From: Kosmotoga arenicorallina S304
Lineage (GTDB): Bacteria; Thermotogota; Thermotogae; Petrotogales; Kosmotogaceae
Direction: 5' to 3'
Length of the DNA stretch: 45,920 nt
Assembly: GCF_001636545.1 (NCBI RefSeq)
Contig: NZ_JFHK01000009.1
Span: 1 to 45,920, forward strand
Positions 24,146-33,420 of this stretch are shown one piece after another. The notes beneath the pieces are model-generated. The model did not search any database. It saw nothing but the letters and a program-made list of their open reading frames with translations, and had not been told where the DNA came from. Within the stretch, counting starts at the first letter, position 1. Each line of letters begins with the position of its first letter. The translations under genes and the position numbers were made by a program.

Positions 24146-26161
24146 TTATTCAGTGGCTTCTGATGTGGGTGATGCTGAAGGCGTTTTTAAGAGTCCCTCA
24201 ATTATTGAAATTCTTGAATTTATGTTTTCGTCGCCGGGCATTAAATTATCCAGTTCTTCGAGATAGCGTTTTTCACCCATAAGGTAAAGCTGATATACAG
24301 GTGTATCCGCATAAACATTTGCCAGTTTCTCATAGGCATCCACAAGTAAGAAAAGCGAATTCAATTTTAGATCTGTGGCTACATCTGTGGGATTGATAAT
24401 TTTCTGATTGAGCTCCTGTTCAATGCTCTGAAGGGGATAATCTATAAGGAAACTTCTGGCACTATCTCCAAAATATTGCTTGTAGTAGTTTACATAGCTT
24501 TCCAGTGTTGAAGGATCCATAAGCAGTGGTTTTAAATTCTGATTGTATTTTTGCTCATTGAATCTGTAAACGATTTCGGGGTTTGTGTTGTCCACATTGT
24601 ATGCATATTCAACCACTTTGCTGGAATAGGGTATGTTTTCATAGAGGAACATGACAACGCTCTTAAACTTTGAGTTTAGGCTTTCTTTCACTGTTTCGAG
24701 TTCAGCGAGCCTTTCTGTGACGGCATCTTTTTCTGCCAGTCCCAGTTCTTCTTCGTAGTCCTTCAGCCTTTTTGCATCTGAGTACAAAGTCTTCAGCGCA
24801 TCATCTGTGCTATCAGATAATTCATCAATTTTGCTCTGGATATCCTCGGTAGAGAGGGAGAGCACAGTTGCTGGGAGGCTTTCGTATAACTTTTCCATGT
24901 CCTTCAATTTGTAAATTTCTGAATCGAGGTTATTTAGCTTTTCATCGGCGAGTTGCACGTAAAGAGCCGGGACGAGGAAACTGCTTGAAATGATTATATT
25001 TCCTTCAGAATCGAAAAGTGTGCTTTCGAGCTTTTCAAAGAATGCGGTTTTTGCTTCTTCACTATCAGCTTTTTTGTATTCTTCATAGAGCTTGAGATCA
25101 GGCTCATTAATAACATAGCCAAAAGCTTCCTTGGTTTTGTATTCTTTGAGCCAGTTGGTGAACTCCTGATTCTGGTAATCACTTTTCACCTGATCATAAA
25201 CAGAACTCTTCACCAGTTCATCATAGGTATCAAAAGTGGTTTTGGTGGCTACTTCTATGAGATGATAGCCATATTGGGTTTCTACCGGACCTACGATGAC
25301 TCCGGGAGTAGCGCTGAAAGCTGCTTCTTCAAATTCAGGAATCATTTGGCCATGCCCAAAGCTGCCAAGGCTTCCTCCAAGGGAAGCAGATTGCGCGTCA
25401 ATTGAGAACTCACTTGCTGCCTCGGAGAAAGAAATTTTGCCACTCTCAATCATGCTTTTTATCTCAGTGGCACTGGCCTCAGAGTCAACAAGTATGTGAC
25501 TTGCATCAACTTTTTCGTATTGGTTCTTGATTTCCTCTTTGCTTTCTTCAAAATACTTCTTTACGTCGTTATCGATATTCGGGAAAACATCCTGAACAAC
25601 CTTTGTCCTCAATAGATCGCCCGCGACATATTTTTCGACCAGGTTCCTGAAAGCATCTACCGAACCATAAAGCTGTTCTATCTGAAGTTTGTACTGATCG
25701 TTGGAAATGTATTGATTTACTATTTCGTCAACCTTAGCATTCAATTCTTCTTTTGTTGGGTATATTCCTTTGTCCAAAGCGTAGTAACTCAATATCTTTT
25801 GATCCACGAGGTTTGTTAATATGCCGTACCTGTAATCTATCTCGCTGGGAAGCTGTGAATCACCAAAATACGGGTCGAGTACTACACCCTGCCGTTTCAA
25901 GTTGTTTAAAGCGTCTTGAACTTCACCTGTAAACTCCGTATAAGTTATCCAGTATCTCTCATCATCAAGGGGAGAGCCGGCTTTTGTTAAATAAGCCACT
26001 GTATCCTCGATCTTAAGGCTTCCACTCGCTGGGTTTGGATTGTTGTTCCTGCTTGACATAAAAGTGGCTACCGACCACCATATAACTCCCGCTGCAAAAA
26101 GCACAGCGATCGCCCAGATAACTGGGACTTGAATTTTTCTGAGCCAGTGTCTTCTGTGCAT
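24146..26161 (-). CDS. Membrane-anchored parvulin-type peptidyl-prolyl isomerase (SurA/PrsA-like)
   Basis: About 671 residues with an N-terminal membrane anchor (about 12-33) and an extracytoplasmic body. A SurA-N-like helical region (about 60-205) precedes one PpiC parvulin domain (about 213-305): VDASHILVDSE, FSEAASEFSIDAQSASLGGSLG, FGHGQMIPEFEEAAF and TQYGYHLIEV are its hallmarks. The long helical C-terminal half (about 330-670) has no recognised domain. It probably helps fold or escort proteins outside the inner membrane, including toga proteins. ATG at 26161, with GGAGGGAGAATTG upstream. A stem-loop lies in its 5' leader. Confidence 0.85.
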   Translation of the reverse strand: MHRRHWLRKIQVPVIWAIAVLFAAGVIWWSVATFMSSRNNNPNPASGSLKIEDTVAYLTKAGSPLDDERYWITYTEFTGEVQDALNNLKRQGVVLDPYFGDSQLPSEIDYRYGILTNLVDQKILSYYALDKGIYPTKEELNAKVDEIVNQYISNDQYKLQIEQLYGSVDAFRNLVEKYVAGDLLRTKVVQDVFPNIDNDVKKYFEESKEEIKNQYEKVDASHILVDSEASATEIKSMIESGKISFSEAASEFSIDAQSASLGGSLGSFGHGQMIPEFEEAAFSATPGVIVGPVETQYGYHLIEVATKTTFDTYDELVKSSVYDQVKSDYQNQEFTNWLKEYKTKEAFGYVINEPDLKLYEEYKKADSEEAKTAFFEKLESTLFDSEGNIIISSSFLVPALYVQLADEKLNNLDSEIYKLKDMEKLYESLPATVLSLSTEDIQSKIDELSDSTDDALKTLYSDAKRLKDYEEELGLAEKDAVTERLAELETVKESLNSKFKSVVMFLYENIPYSSKVVEYAYNVDNTNPEIVYRFNEQKYNQNLKPLLMDPSTLESYVNYYKQYFGDSARSFLIDYPLQSIEQELNQKIINPTDVATDLKLNSLFLLVDAYEKLANVYADTPVYQLYLMGEKRYLEELDNLMPGDENINSRISIIEGLLKTPSASPTSEATE

Positions 26162-26207
26162 CAATTCTCCCTCCACTCACCGTGATATCTACTATATCAA
26201 CCAATAA

Positions 26208-26234
26208 GGGGAGGCATGCAACAGCCACCTCCCC
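26208..26234 (-). other. 5'-leader stem-loop before the foldase gene
   Basis: GGGGAGG and CCTCCCC (26208-26214 and 26228-26234) pair around a 13-nt loop. It begins a few bases after the start expected from the TATAAT at 26248-26253. It has no T tract on the minus strand, so it looks like a leader structure and not a terminator. Confidence 0.5.
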
Positions 26235-26247
26235 CTGACAATATCAA

Positions 26248-26253
26248 ATTATA
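26248..26253 (-). promoter_or_regulatory. Predicted -10 element of the foldase gene
   Basis: A perfect TATAAT preceded by TGA (extended -10) about 87 bp before the ATG at 26161. Only a poor -35 (TTGATT, about 19 bp away) is seen. The rest of the 190-bp gap to the GH57 stop at 26350 holds nothing else I can name. Confidence 0.5.
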
Positions 26254-26349
26254 TCATAGCTAAAGCAAAAAAAATCAAAGTGCATGGCTTGTATCGAAAA
26301 AAATCTTCCGTTAAACGCCAGGCGAAATCTATCATTCGTGATTTGAAAA

Positions 26350-27945
26350 TCAACCGGCATATATTCTGTAATCTATGTCCTTGAAAATGCCATCTATCCA
26401 CTCAAGTGTCTCTAATTCATTTGGGTCAAGGGTATTATTTTTGAGTCTGTTGAGCAGGTCATTGAACCTTTTAATATGCGTTTTTGTCCTGTTTACGGCA
26501 TATTCAACGGTTGTTCCTGTTGTCATTATGAAAGCCCAATCGCTTGATTGAGCTAACAGCAATTCCCTTGCCATCTGGTTAAGGGCTCTAATTTTCAGGC
26601 TGTCTTTTTCATTGTAGTATTCTCTTGCCAGAAAGATCATTTTCTCTATCATTTCGTCAAGATGCCGATAAATCCAATCATTCTTTCCGTTCAACCATAC
26701 TTCATTATAACCGTTGGCACCCCAGGTGGATGCAGCGGGAGTCACTTCCTGTATAGTTTTTATATGACCGATCACTTCAGTAGGTGTTGCAGGAGTAATC
26801 TCTTTAATACCGGCAATTGCTCTAAAAAACTCTTCTATAAATTTGGGTCCTTCGAACCACCAATGACCAAAAAGCTCTGCATCAAAAGGGGCTACAACAA
26901 CAGGTTCCACTCCATCAAAAGCTTCATAGAGCCTCTGGATTTGATCCCTTTTCTTTGTTGCGAAATCATGCGCATGCTCTTTGGTAGCATTAAAGGCTTC
27001 ATCGATATCGTAATAATCTTTCTGGTTCAAACCCACATCCTTTGATGTTATCTTGTGATATTTGATGCCTGTGTTGTGCCTTTCACCGCTTGGATCAACA
27101 TATGGGGCAACATACCAATCCTCACGATCAAAGCCAACATCTCTGTAAAATTCCCTGTAACGGCTATCGCCTGGATATCCAATTTCCGCACTCCAAACTT
27201 GCTGGCTGGATTCCGGATCCCTCGCAAACACAAAAACTCCTGAAGGAGTGATTACCGGCCTGTATACACCATATCTTGCTGTCGGTTCTGAAAACCATAA
27301 GGCGTGGGAATCCACGAAGAAAAAGGAAAGGTTGTTTCTCTTCAAATGTTCATCGACTCCTGGCATATAACCGCATTCGGCAAGCCAGATGCCTTTTGGC
27401 TGGGTACCCGTGTGCTTTCGGTATGTGTCAACCCCGAGCTTAATTTGAGCGTTAACCGCTTCGGGATATCTTGCCATCAAAGGTAAAAATCCATGAGTTG
27501 CATTACATGTTATTATCTCGAGGTTTCCATCACGCTGAAATTCCATAAAGGCTGAAACAATGTCTCCGTTTATCGATTCGTACAGCTCTTTCAATGCCTT
27601 GAAATCTTCGAGGTAGAATTTCGCCATTTTATGCTTTTTGGGATGTTCATCAGCAGTTCTTTTAACTTCTTTTTCAGATAGCTCGATGAGCTTGCTAATA
27701 TGGGAGAGATATTTCCTTTTCAGATCGCGGTTGGAAAGCATTTCCATAAGTGGTGGGGTAATGCTCATTGTAATTTTATAAGGAATATTATCCTGTTTTA
27801 GTTTTCTGAAAACTCTCAGCAAAGGCAAATAAGTTTCACTTATGGCTTCAAAAAGCCATTTTTCTTCCATGAATTCGGGAAAATCCGGGTGATTGACATA
27901 AGGCAAATGTGCATGAAGCATTAAAACAAAATACCCCTTACTCAT
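26350..27945 (-). CDS. GH57 glycoside hydrolase, AmyC/branching-enzyme type
   Basis: About 531 residues, close in pattern to Thermotoga AmyC and related GH57 1,4-alpha-glucan branching enzymes. Family motifs run in order: MLHAHLPYVNHP, TMSITPPLMEML, ITCNATHGFLPLM, GIWLAECGYMPG (the Glu is the expected nucleophile), and VAPFDAELFGHWWFEG (the Asp is the expected acid/base). The helical C-terminal part includes WGANGYNEVWLNGKNDWIYRH. It should act on glycogen or starch-like glucans in the cytoplasm; no signal peptide is present. ATG at 27945, with GGTGGTG 6 nt upstream, overlapping the end of the DUF4912 gene by 8 nt. DUF4912 and GH57 genes are typical neighbours. Confidence 0.88.
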   Translation of the reverse strand: MSKGYFVLMLHAHLPYVNHPDFPEFMEEKWLFEAISETYLPLLRVFRKLKQDNIPYKITMSITPPLMEMLSNRDLKRKYLSHISKLIELSEKEVKRTADEHPKKHKMAKFYLEDFKALKELYESINGDIVSAFMEFQRDGNLEIITCNATHGFLPLMARYPEAVNAQIKLGVDTYRKHTGTQPKGIWLAECGYMPGVDEHLKRNNLSFFFVDSHALWFSEPTARYGVYRPVITPSGVFVFARDPESSQQVWSAEIGYPGDSRYREFYRDVGFDREDWYVAPYVDPSGERHNTGIKYHKITSKDVGLNQKDYYDIDEAFNATKEHAHDFATKKRDQIQRLYEAFDGVEPVVVAPFDAELFGHWWFEGPKFIEEFFRAIAGIKEITPATPTEVIGHIKTIQEVTPAASTWGANGYNEVWLNGKNDWIYRHLDEMIEKMIFLAREYYNEKDSLKIRALNQMARELLLAQSSDWAFIMTTGTTVEYAVNRTKTHIKRFNDLLNRLKNNTLDPNELETLEWIDGIFKDIDYRIYAG

Positions 27946-28684
27946 GCTTGGCACCACCACTTATATGGTCTCCGAGATATTTAACGAATTCTTCCGATGA
28001 AGGATTCATAAAACTGGTAACAGGTACGCCTATGTTTTTTTCATAGAAGCTTTTTTCGTCATCACTAACGACAACTTCCCTTGCTTTTCGTGCTGAAAGG
28101 TCTATCCACTTTTCAGTTTTCCCGAATTTGGGATGGTCAGAAGGTGTTCGCACGAGGTTTGAACGTAATAAAGGGAAGAATTCTCCTGATTTGTAATATC
28201 CTATTTCAGCAAGGTAATCCGCATCTGAAAGGTCAACATTAAAATACCAGTTTCCTGCGAAAGATGAAATTTGAATTTCCTTTGTTCTATGAGCGTTTTT
28301 TCCATTGAAAATTATGTTTGTGACATCATGAAGCCTTAACACCGGTTTCTCGGCGAGCAACCTTTGAATCAAGCCGGAAGAAAAATCCCAGTATGCGTAA
28401 ACCCACTTTGGGTTAACCGGGAGCAGGACAAGCTTATCCTTGCCATAACTATCAGGTATATCAAAATCCATTGGTAGTGAAGGGTGCTGCTCTTTAGATT
28501 CATGTTGTTTAGAAGTGGTAGAAGAAACGCTTTTTACCATTTCCAATTCTTTTTTCAGTAGCTTCAATAGATCGCGCTTTTTCATAGTTCGCCTGATTCT
28601 CAGCCCCAGCATTTTAGCGAATTTTCTTATTTCCTGGATGCTTGGAGACGAATCGAGAAACTCTTTTAGCTTGTTTTGGTCCAT
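27938..28684 (-). CDS. DUF4912 domain protein with N-terminal Rho_N/SAP-like motif
   Basis: About 248 residues. An N-terminal helical motif (IQEIRKFAKMLGLRIRRTMKK, KRDLLKLLKKELE) looks like a SAP/Rho_N-type fold. A charged linker follows. The DUF4912 domain covers about 75-215: KLVLLPVNPKWVYAYWDFS, LRLHDVT, WYFNVDLSDADYLAEIGYY. Function unknown; it is co-transcribed with the GH57 gene, suggesting a link with glucan metabolism. ATG at 28684, with GGAGGG 7 nt upstream; the frame continues upstream to 28735 but without a binding site. Confidence 0.75.
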   Translation of the reverse strand: MDQNKLKEFLDSSPSIQEIRKFAKMLGLRIRRTMKKRDLLKLLKKELEMVKSVSSTTSKQHESKEQHPSLPMDFDIPDSYGKDKLVLLPVNPKWVYAYWDFSSGLIQRLLAEKPVLRLHDVTNIIFNGKNAHRTKEIQISSFAGNWYFNVDLSDADYLAEIGYYKSGEFFPLLRSNLVRTPSDHPKFGKTEKWIDLSARKAREVVVSDDEKSFYEKNIGVPVTSFMNPSSEEFVKYLGDHISGGAKHE

Positions 28685-28725
28685 AAAAAATCCCTCCCGT
28701 GCCATGTCATCAAAAGCTATATTTA

Positions 28726-28755
28726 ATAATATCACAGCATGAGAGGTAATTACAA
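28726..28755 (-). promoter_or_regulatory. Predicted promoter of the DUF4912/GH57 unit
   Basis: On the minus strand TTGTAA (28750-28755) and TATTAT (28726-28731, with an upstream TGA) are 18 bp apart and about 42 bp before the ATG. Confidence 0.55.
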
Positions 28756-28815
28756 GTGGATATTGTCAGATATCTCGTTATATTTTTGATTTTCTTTATG
28801 AGATAACCTTAAATC

Positions 28816-30075
28816 CTATAATTCAATCAATTTTTCTTCTATAAAATTCGCCATAAAATCCCCATCAACTTTAAATTGTGCACCGGTTTCCAGAATCTTA
28901 ACTGTTACAAGACCTTTTTCGATCTCCTCTTCGCCGATGATAAGAGCTATTTTTGCCCCTATTCTCGAAGCGTGCTTCATCCTGTTTCGAAGATTCCGGT
29001 CCATCACATCTACAAAAACGGATATATTTTTTCTCCTTAAACGCCTTGCGTATTCAAAAGCAAGTGTGAAAGCATTTTCTAACATCGGCAGAACTGCAAT
29101 GGAAGCTATCTCCTCTGTTTCGGGCTTGATCCCCATGCTTTTCAAAACCATTATTATCCTTTCGATTCCTGCTGCAAAGCCAACTGCTGGAACGCTTTTC
29201 CCACCAACATACTCCACGAGGCCGTCATACCGGCCACCACCGAGTATCTGATTTTGACTACCGAGGGATTCTGCTCTTATTTCAAAGGCTGTTTTTGTAT
29301 AATAGTCCAGACCTCTAACCAGTTTTGGATCTATTTCATAGTCAATATCGTTAGCACTTAACAGTTTTTGGAGTTCATTGAAGTGATTGGAACATTCATC
29401 GCAAAGGTATGTGTGGATTGACGGTGCATTTGCTGCAACCCCTTCATCAATCTTACAATCAAGAAGGCGCATTACATTGCTGTTGTAGCGTCTTTTACAA
29501 TCCGTGCAAAGACCGTCTATTTTATCAGCATAGTAATCCTTAAGGGCTTCCTTATATTTCGGACGACACTTTGTGCATCCCACGGTGTTTATATAAAGCT
29601 TTGCGTCATCGATTTTCAATTTTTTCAGGAGATTCATTGCGAATTCTATTACTTCATAATCGGCTGTGGGATGAGAAGAACCAAGTGTTTCAACACCAAT
29701 TTGATGAAATTGCCTTAACCTGCCGGCTTGCGGCCTTTCGTATCTGAACATGGGGCCAACATAGTAAAGTTTTATTGGTGCGCCAAGGTTTACAAAACCA
29801 TTTTCCACAAAAGCCCTCGCAACACTTGCGGTACCTTCGGGCCTGAGAGTTATGGATCTTCCACCTTTGTCTTCGAAGGTGTACATCTCCTTTTGCACGA
29901 CATCGGTGGATTCCCCTACGCTACGCTTAAAAAGTTCGGTAGCTTCAAAAATTGGTGTCCTGACCTCCTGAAAAGCGTAAAGTCTTGTAACTTCTCTTAT
30001 GGCATTTTCAACATAGTGCCAATATTTCATCTCTTCAAAATAAATATCCTGGGTTCCTTTTATTCTCTTAATCAT
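28816..30075 (-). CDS. hisS: Histidyl-tRNA synthetase
   Basis: 419 residues, class II synthetase of normal length. It starts with IKRIKGTQDIYFEE. Motif 2 is MFRYERPQAGRLRQFHQ, the histidine-specific motif LVRGLDYYTKTAFEI, and motif 3 GFAAGIERIIMVL. The C-terminal anticodon-binding domain covers about 325-419. A CxxC-like pattern (GCTKCR, LCTDCKRR, LCDECSNH) in the insertion suggests a bound metal, as in some homologues. It charges tRNA-His. ATG start 14 nt after the trkH stop, so it is the last gene of the Trk unit. Confidence 0.95.
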   Translation of the reverse strand: MIKRIKGTQDIYFEEMKYWHYVENAIREVTRLYAFQEVRTPIFEATELFKRSVGESTDVVQKEMYTFEDKGGRSITLRPEGTASVARAFVENGFVNLGAPIKLYYVGPMFRYERPQAGRLRQFHQIGVETLGSSHPTADYEVIEFAMNLLKKLKIDDAKLYINTVGCTKCRPKYKEALKDYYADKIDGLCTDCKRRYNSNVMRLLDCKIDEGVAANAPSIHTYLCDECSNHFNELQKLLSANDIDYEIDPKLVRGLDYYTKTAFEIRAESLGSQNQILGGGRYDGLVEYVGGKSVPAVGFAAGIERIIMVLKSMGIKPETEEIASIAVLPMLENAFTLAFEYARRLRRKNISVFVDVMDRNLRNRMKHASRIGAKIALIIGEEEIEKGLVTVKILETGAQFKVDGDFMANFIEEKLIEL

Positions 30076-30089
30076 ATGCTTCCATCCTT

Positions 30090-31592
30090 TCAGCCCTTTA
30101 GTTTTTCTTCTTTTGTAAGTGCAAGCTTCGCATCTTTTATCATTTTCGTTATTCCATATACAATTACCAGAAACTCCAGACGTCCCAGAAACATTCCCGC
30201 TGTTTCAGTCCAAATTATTCCGAGCGGTGCGTCGGGTCTGGTAATGCCAACAGAAAGCCCGACAGTACTCAATGCTGATGCGTATTCAAAGGCAGAATCA
30301 GCCAACGAATAACCATAAAAAGAAATCACCGCTGTTCCAATGCCAAATGTCAGGAAATACAGTGAAAAGATTATCAGAATTTCTTTTATCAAACTGGAAT
30401 CTATATATTTTTTACTTTCCCCTTTCCAGATTTCGGTTTTTACCACCGCGCTCCTTGGAAGGAAAAATTCTTTTATTTCCACGCCAATCAGCTTTATGAG
30501 GGCATATAACCTGTACTGTTTGAGACCGCCAGAGGTCGAATCCATATCACCGCCGAAAATCATTAAAAGGGTCAACAAATAAAGTCCGGCAAATAAGCCT
30601 TTTTGGCTCCAATTGGCGAAATCAACCGTCGAAAAGCCGGTGCCAGTAAGTGCTGATACAGCCTGAAAAGTAGCGTGCCTGAAAGATTCCGAAGCGTGGT
30701 TAAAAAGAAAACCAAAGGTTGAAGCCATTAATAAAGGTGTAAATAGCAAAACAGTTATTCCCATAAGCTTTGGTTCGCCGTTTTTTAATAGGGCTTTAAA
30801 GTTGCCTTTCCAAAGAGCGTAATGTATGCCGAAACCCGTTGTTCCAAGAAACATCAAGATTATTATAACCGTTTCTATCTGGACGCTATTGAATTCGCCG
30901 ATTGAACCTGTTCTGGTGGAAAATCCCCCGGTTGCCAATCCCGTTAGAGAATGGTTGAAAGCGTCAAACCAGCCCATTCCTGCCATTTTCAGTGCTATTA
31001 CACCGAATATTGCATAGCTGAAGTAAATTACAAGTATGCGTCGAACTGAGCTTTTAACGTTCGGCACAAGGTTGTCAACCCTGCCTTCTGCGTGGTAAAG
31101 CCCGAACCCGCCCGGTCCTACTATGGCTGACATCATGATAATTGCAAAACCCGCACCTCCAAAGAATTGCATCAGACTACGCCATACGAGAAATATCTTA
31201 GGGATTTTTGTAACATTTACCAGTGTAAGGCCGGTCGTTGTCCAACCGCTGGTCGCTTCAAATACAGCCTGTGAGAAATTGAGAATGCCAGCAAAAATAA
31301 AAGGTAAAGCGGAAAAAATTATCCCGAAAACCCAAGCAAAAACGACTATAATGGCACCCTCTTGAACTGAAATCGGGGTTCCGGGTTTTACCTTCAGCCA
31401 GTATTTGAAAGCGAATCCGAAAGCCAGGCTAACGAGCGCTGAAGCTACGAATGAAAGGCTATCGCCCCATTCTTCGGGATACCAGAAGCAAAACAAAACC
31501 GGAATCATCAATATAATGGGAAAATAAATAAACAGGTTGCCGATATATCCAAATACAATTTGATAACGCTTTTTTAGGCTTAGTATGTACAT
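30090..31592 (-). CDS. trkH: TrkH/KtrB-type potassium uptake channel subunit
   Basis: 500 residues with about ten membrane segments arranged as four MPM repeats. The four selectivity-filter loops are visible: TSGWTTTGLT, TGLATGGFSTR, SALTGTGFST and SALSTVGLSV. It should take up K+ together with the cytoplasmic TrkA subunits encoded upstream. The ATG abuts the stop of the TrkA gene (TAA-ATG), with GGGAGAGG upstream. The spacing and order mark one operon with the two TrkA-like genes and the response regulator. Confidence 0.92.
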   Translation of the reverse strand: MYILSLKKRYQIVFGYIGNLFIYFPIILMIPVLFCFWYPEEWGDSLSFVASALVSLAFGFAFKYWLKVKPGTPISVQEGAIIVVFAWVFGIIFSALPFIFAGILNFSQAVFEATSGWTTTGLTLVNVTKIPKIFLVWRSLMQFFGGAGFAIIMMSAIVGPGGFGLYHAEGRVDNLVPNVKSSVRRILVIYFSYAIFGVIALKMAGMGWFDAFNHSLTGLATGGFSTRTGSIGEFNSVQIETVIIILMFLGTTGFGIHYALWKGNFKALLKNGEPKLMGITVLLFTPLLMASTFGFLFNHASESFRHATFQAVSALTGTGFSTVDFANWSQKGLFAGLYLLTLLMIFGGDMDSTSGGLKQYRLYALIKLIGVEIKEFFLPRSAVVKTEIWKGESKKYIDSSLIKEILIIFSLYFLTFGIGTAVISFYGYSLADSAFEYASALSTVGLSVGITRPDAPLGIIWTETAGMFLGRLEFLVIVYGITKMIKDAKLALTKEEKLKG

Positions 31593-32255
31593 TTACACCT
31601 CTCCCAGCAATGCTTCAAAAACTGAGGATTGAACAGTGGGCTTGCTAAGCACGATAAGCTGGTCTCCACCTTTGATGATGGTATCGCCGCGGGGAATAAT
31701 TGTTTCTCCGCCTCTAATAATAGCTCCTATAACGCTTTCACGCGGAATCGCCAGTTCCATAATCCTTTTCCCGACAGCGGGTGATTCTTCTTCCATTTCT
31801 ATTCGAAAAACGGAAATCTGTTCAGATGATGGGATAAGATTGGTGATTTGTTCCTTGAAAATTCTTTCTTCAATCGCTTGTGCAATAATATTTGTTGGGC
31901 TCACTGTTGTATCGATGCCCAATTTCTTAAATGCCGCTTCGTTGTCGGGATCGTTGATCAAAGCGAGGGGATTTTCAATTCCAAAAACTCTTTTTGCCGT
32001 TAAGCTCGCCACAAGGTTATCCTGGTCATTTGGCGTGAGCGTTACAAAAAGGTCTTTTGAAGTTATCTCAAGCTGCTCGAGAACATGCCTTTTGCTCCCA
32101 TCACCGGTAATGATGATAGCCTTTTTAAGCCTTTTTGCTAATTCTTCATTCAGCTTCTCGTCTTTATTTACCAGTACTACTTGATGACCTTTGTTTAAAA
32201 GCCTTCTGGCTAAATGATATGCGATATTTCTTCCTCCAATTAGAAAAACCTTCAA
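31593..32255 (-). CDS. trkA: TrkA-type potassium uptake regulatory subunit (RCK N + C)
   Basis: 220 residues: an RCK_N/Rossmann domain (about 1-120) and an RCK_C domain (about 140-220). The dinucleotide loop MKVFLIGGRNIAYHLARRL differs from the usual GxGxxG, with Gly-Gly-Arg-Asn-Ile-Ala. GDGSKRHVLEQ and VTLTPNDQDNLVASL are typical. It should bind NAD(H) or ATP and gate TrkH. It overlaps the upstream TrkA-like gene by 4 nt (ATGA). Confidence 0.88.
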   Translation of the reverse strand: MKVFLIGGRNIAYHLARRLLNKGHQVVLVNKDEKLNEELAKRLKKAIIITGDGSKRHVLEQLEITSKDLFVTLTPNDQDNLVASLTAKRVFGIENPLALINDPDNEAAFKKLGIDTTVSPTNIIAQAIEERIFKEQITNLIPSSEQISVFRIEMEEESPAVGKRIMELAIPRESVIGAIIRGGETIIPRGDTIIKGGDQLIVLSKPTVQSSVFEALLGEV

Positions 32256-32707
32256 GCTTCATCACCACCAGCAAATCCCAGAGAATTTTGGATTTCTTTT
32301 ACTGCCAATAGTGTTGGACAGATGATTTCAACACCGAATTCCGAAAACATATCAATATTATTTGGGTCATAAACGCGTGCTATGACTCTGGAGACCTTGA
32401 AATACTCTTTTGCAATAAGAGCAGTCATTATGTTTGTGTTATCATCAGGAGTCAGTGCAAGTACAACATCTGCCTTTTCAACTTTAGCGGTTTCCAGAGT
32501 ATCCAGTTCTGTGGCATCGCCAATTATTGTAAATCCAGTGAATTCAAAAGACAAAGAGGAGAACGCTTCTTCCCTTCTATCAACCACAACCACGCTGTTA
32601 CCTTTCAAAGAAAGCCAATTTGCAATGCCTGATCCAAGTCTGCCACATCCAAAAATGACTATGTATAAGCCTTTGCTTTTTTTCTTGTTTAGTATTGACA
32701 TGATCAA
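32252..32707 (-). CDS. TrkA-N domain protein (RCK N only)
   Basis: 151 residues with only the N-terminal Rossmann domain of TrkA (IVIFGCGRLGSGIANWL, GDATELDTLETAKVEKADVVLALTPDD); the RCK_C domain is missing. The nucleotide loop GCGRLG is canonical here, unlike in its neighbour, so the two may form a mixed ring in which this one binds nucleotide. That is inference. The TTG at 32707 is the likely start: GGGAGAT lies about 7 nt before it and its TTGA overlaps the stop of the response regulator gene. An ATG two codons later is possible. Confidence 0.85.
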   Translation of the reverse strand: MIMSILNKKKSKGLYIVIFGCGRLGSGIANWLSLKGNSVVVVDRREEAFSSLSFEFTGFTIIGDATELDTLETAKVEKADVVLALTPDDNTNIMTALIAKEYFKVSRVIARVYDPNNIDMFSEFGVEIICPTLLAVKEIQNSLGFAGGDEA

Positions 32708-33321
32708 TTTTCATCTCCCGAACCAATTTTGCCAAGCAGTTCTTTAGCTTCTTCATAATCTGGATCAAGGGCAAGTGCTGCGTTCAGATGCCTTCTGGCT
32801 AATTCTTTGTTCCACGAAAAAGCCAACAGTGCAAAAAGATAATGTGGTACAGGGGAATTAGGGAAATTAGCGAAAAGCTTCGAAACCAGCTTACTGGCCC
32901 GTAGATTTCCCCCTGCTTCTATTAAAGAAATGACTTCTTTCTTCTTCTTTGAAAGGGTTTCGGTGCTTATATAGCATTTTTCAAAGCTTTCAATTAGTTC
33001 AGTTGGAGTAAAAGGCTTAGTTATAAAATCACAGATTCCATGCTTGAAAGCTTCAATGATCACATCAGCCACTGTTATCTCTGACACAACTACAATGGGA
33101 AAAGAATACAACCTTTCTTCTACGATCTTTATAAGTTCAATGCCATTCATCTCCGGTAACCCGAGATCTGTAAAAAGCAGATCCGGAGATTCTTCTTCTA
33201 TTGCTTTTAATCCTTCTTCGGCAGTTGCAAAGGTTGTAACTTCGTGGTTTTGCTCTTCCATGATCATCTTGATTAGGCGCCTGATACTCGACTCATCATC
33301 TATTGCGTATATTTTTGCCAT
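32704..33321 (-). CDS. Response regulator with C-terminal TPR-like region
   Basis: 205 residues. A CheY-like receiver domain (1-120) has the acidic pair Asp8/Asp9, the phospho-acceptor Asp52 (LLFTDLGLPEMNG), Ser80 and Lys102 (FITKPF). The C-terminus (about 130-205) is helical and TPR-like (LARRHLNAALALDPDYEEAKELL), with no DNA-binding domain, so it probably acts through protein contacts. Its position at the head of the Trk operon suggests phosphorylation control of K+ uptake, an unusual pairing. ATG at 33321, with GGAGGTG 6 nt upstream. Confidence 0.85.
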   Translation of the reverse strand: MAKIYAIDDESSIRRLIKMIMEEQNHEVTTFATAEEGLKAIEEESPDLLFTDLGLPEMNGIELIKIVEERLYSFPIVVVSEITVADVIIEAFKHGICDFITKPFTPTELIESFEKCYISTETLSKKKKEVISLIEAGGNLRASKLVSKLFANFPNSPVPHYLFALLAFSWNKELARRHLNAALALDPDYEEAKELLGKIGSGDEN

Positions 33322-33420
33322 GGCTTCACCTCCATAGACACAAAAAAATATTACCACAATCAGAGGCTTCAAGTTAAAGCAAGCTCATCTGACTTCAAAT
33401 ACTAACAGTGAAAAATGGCT

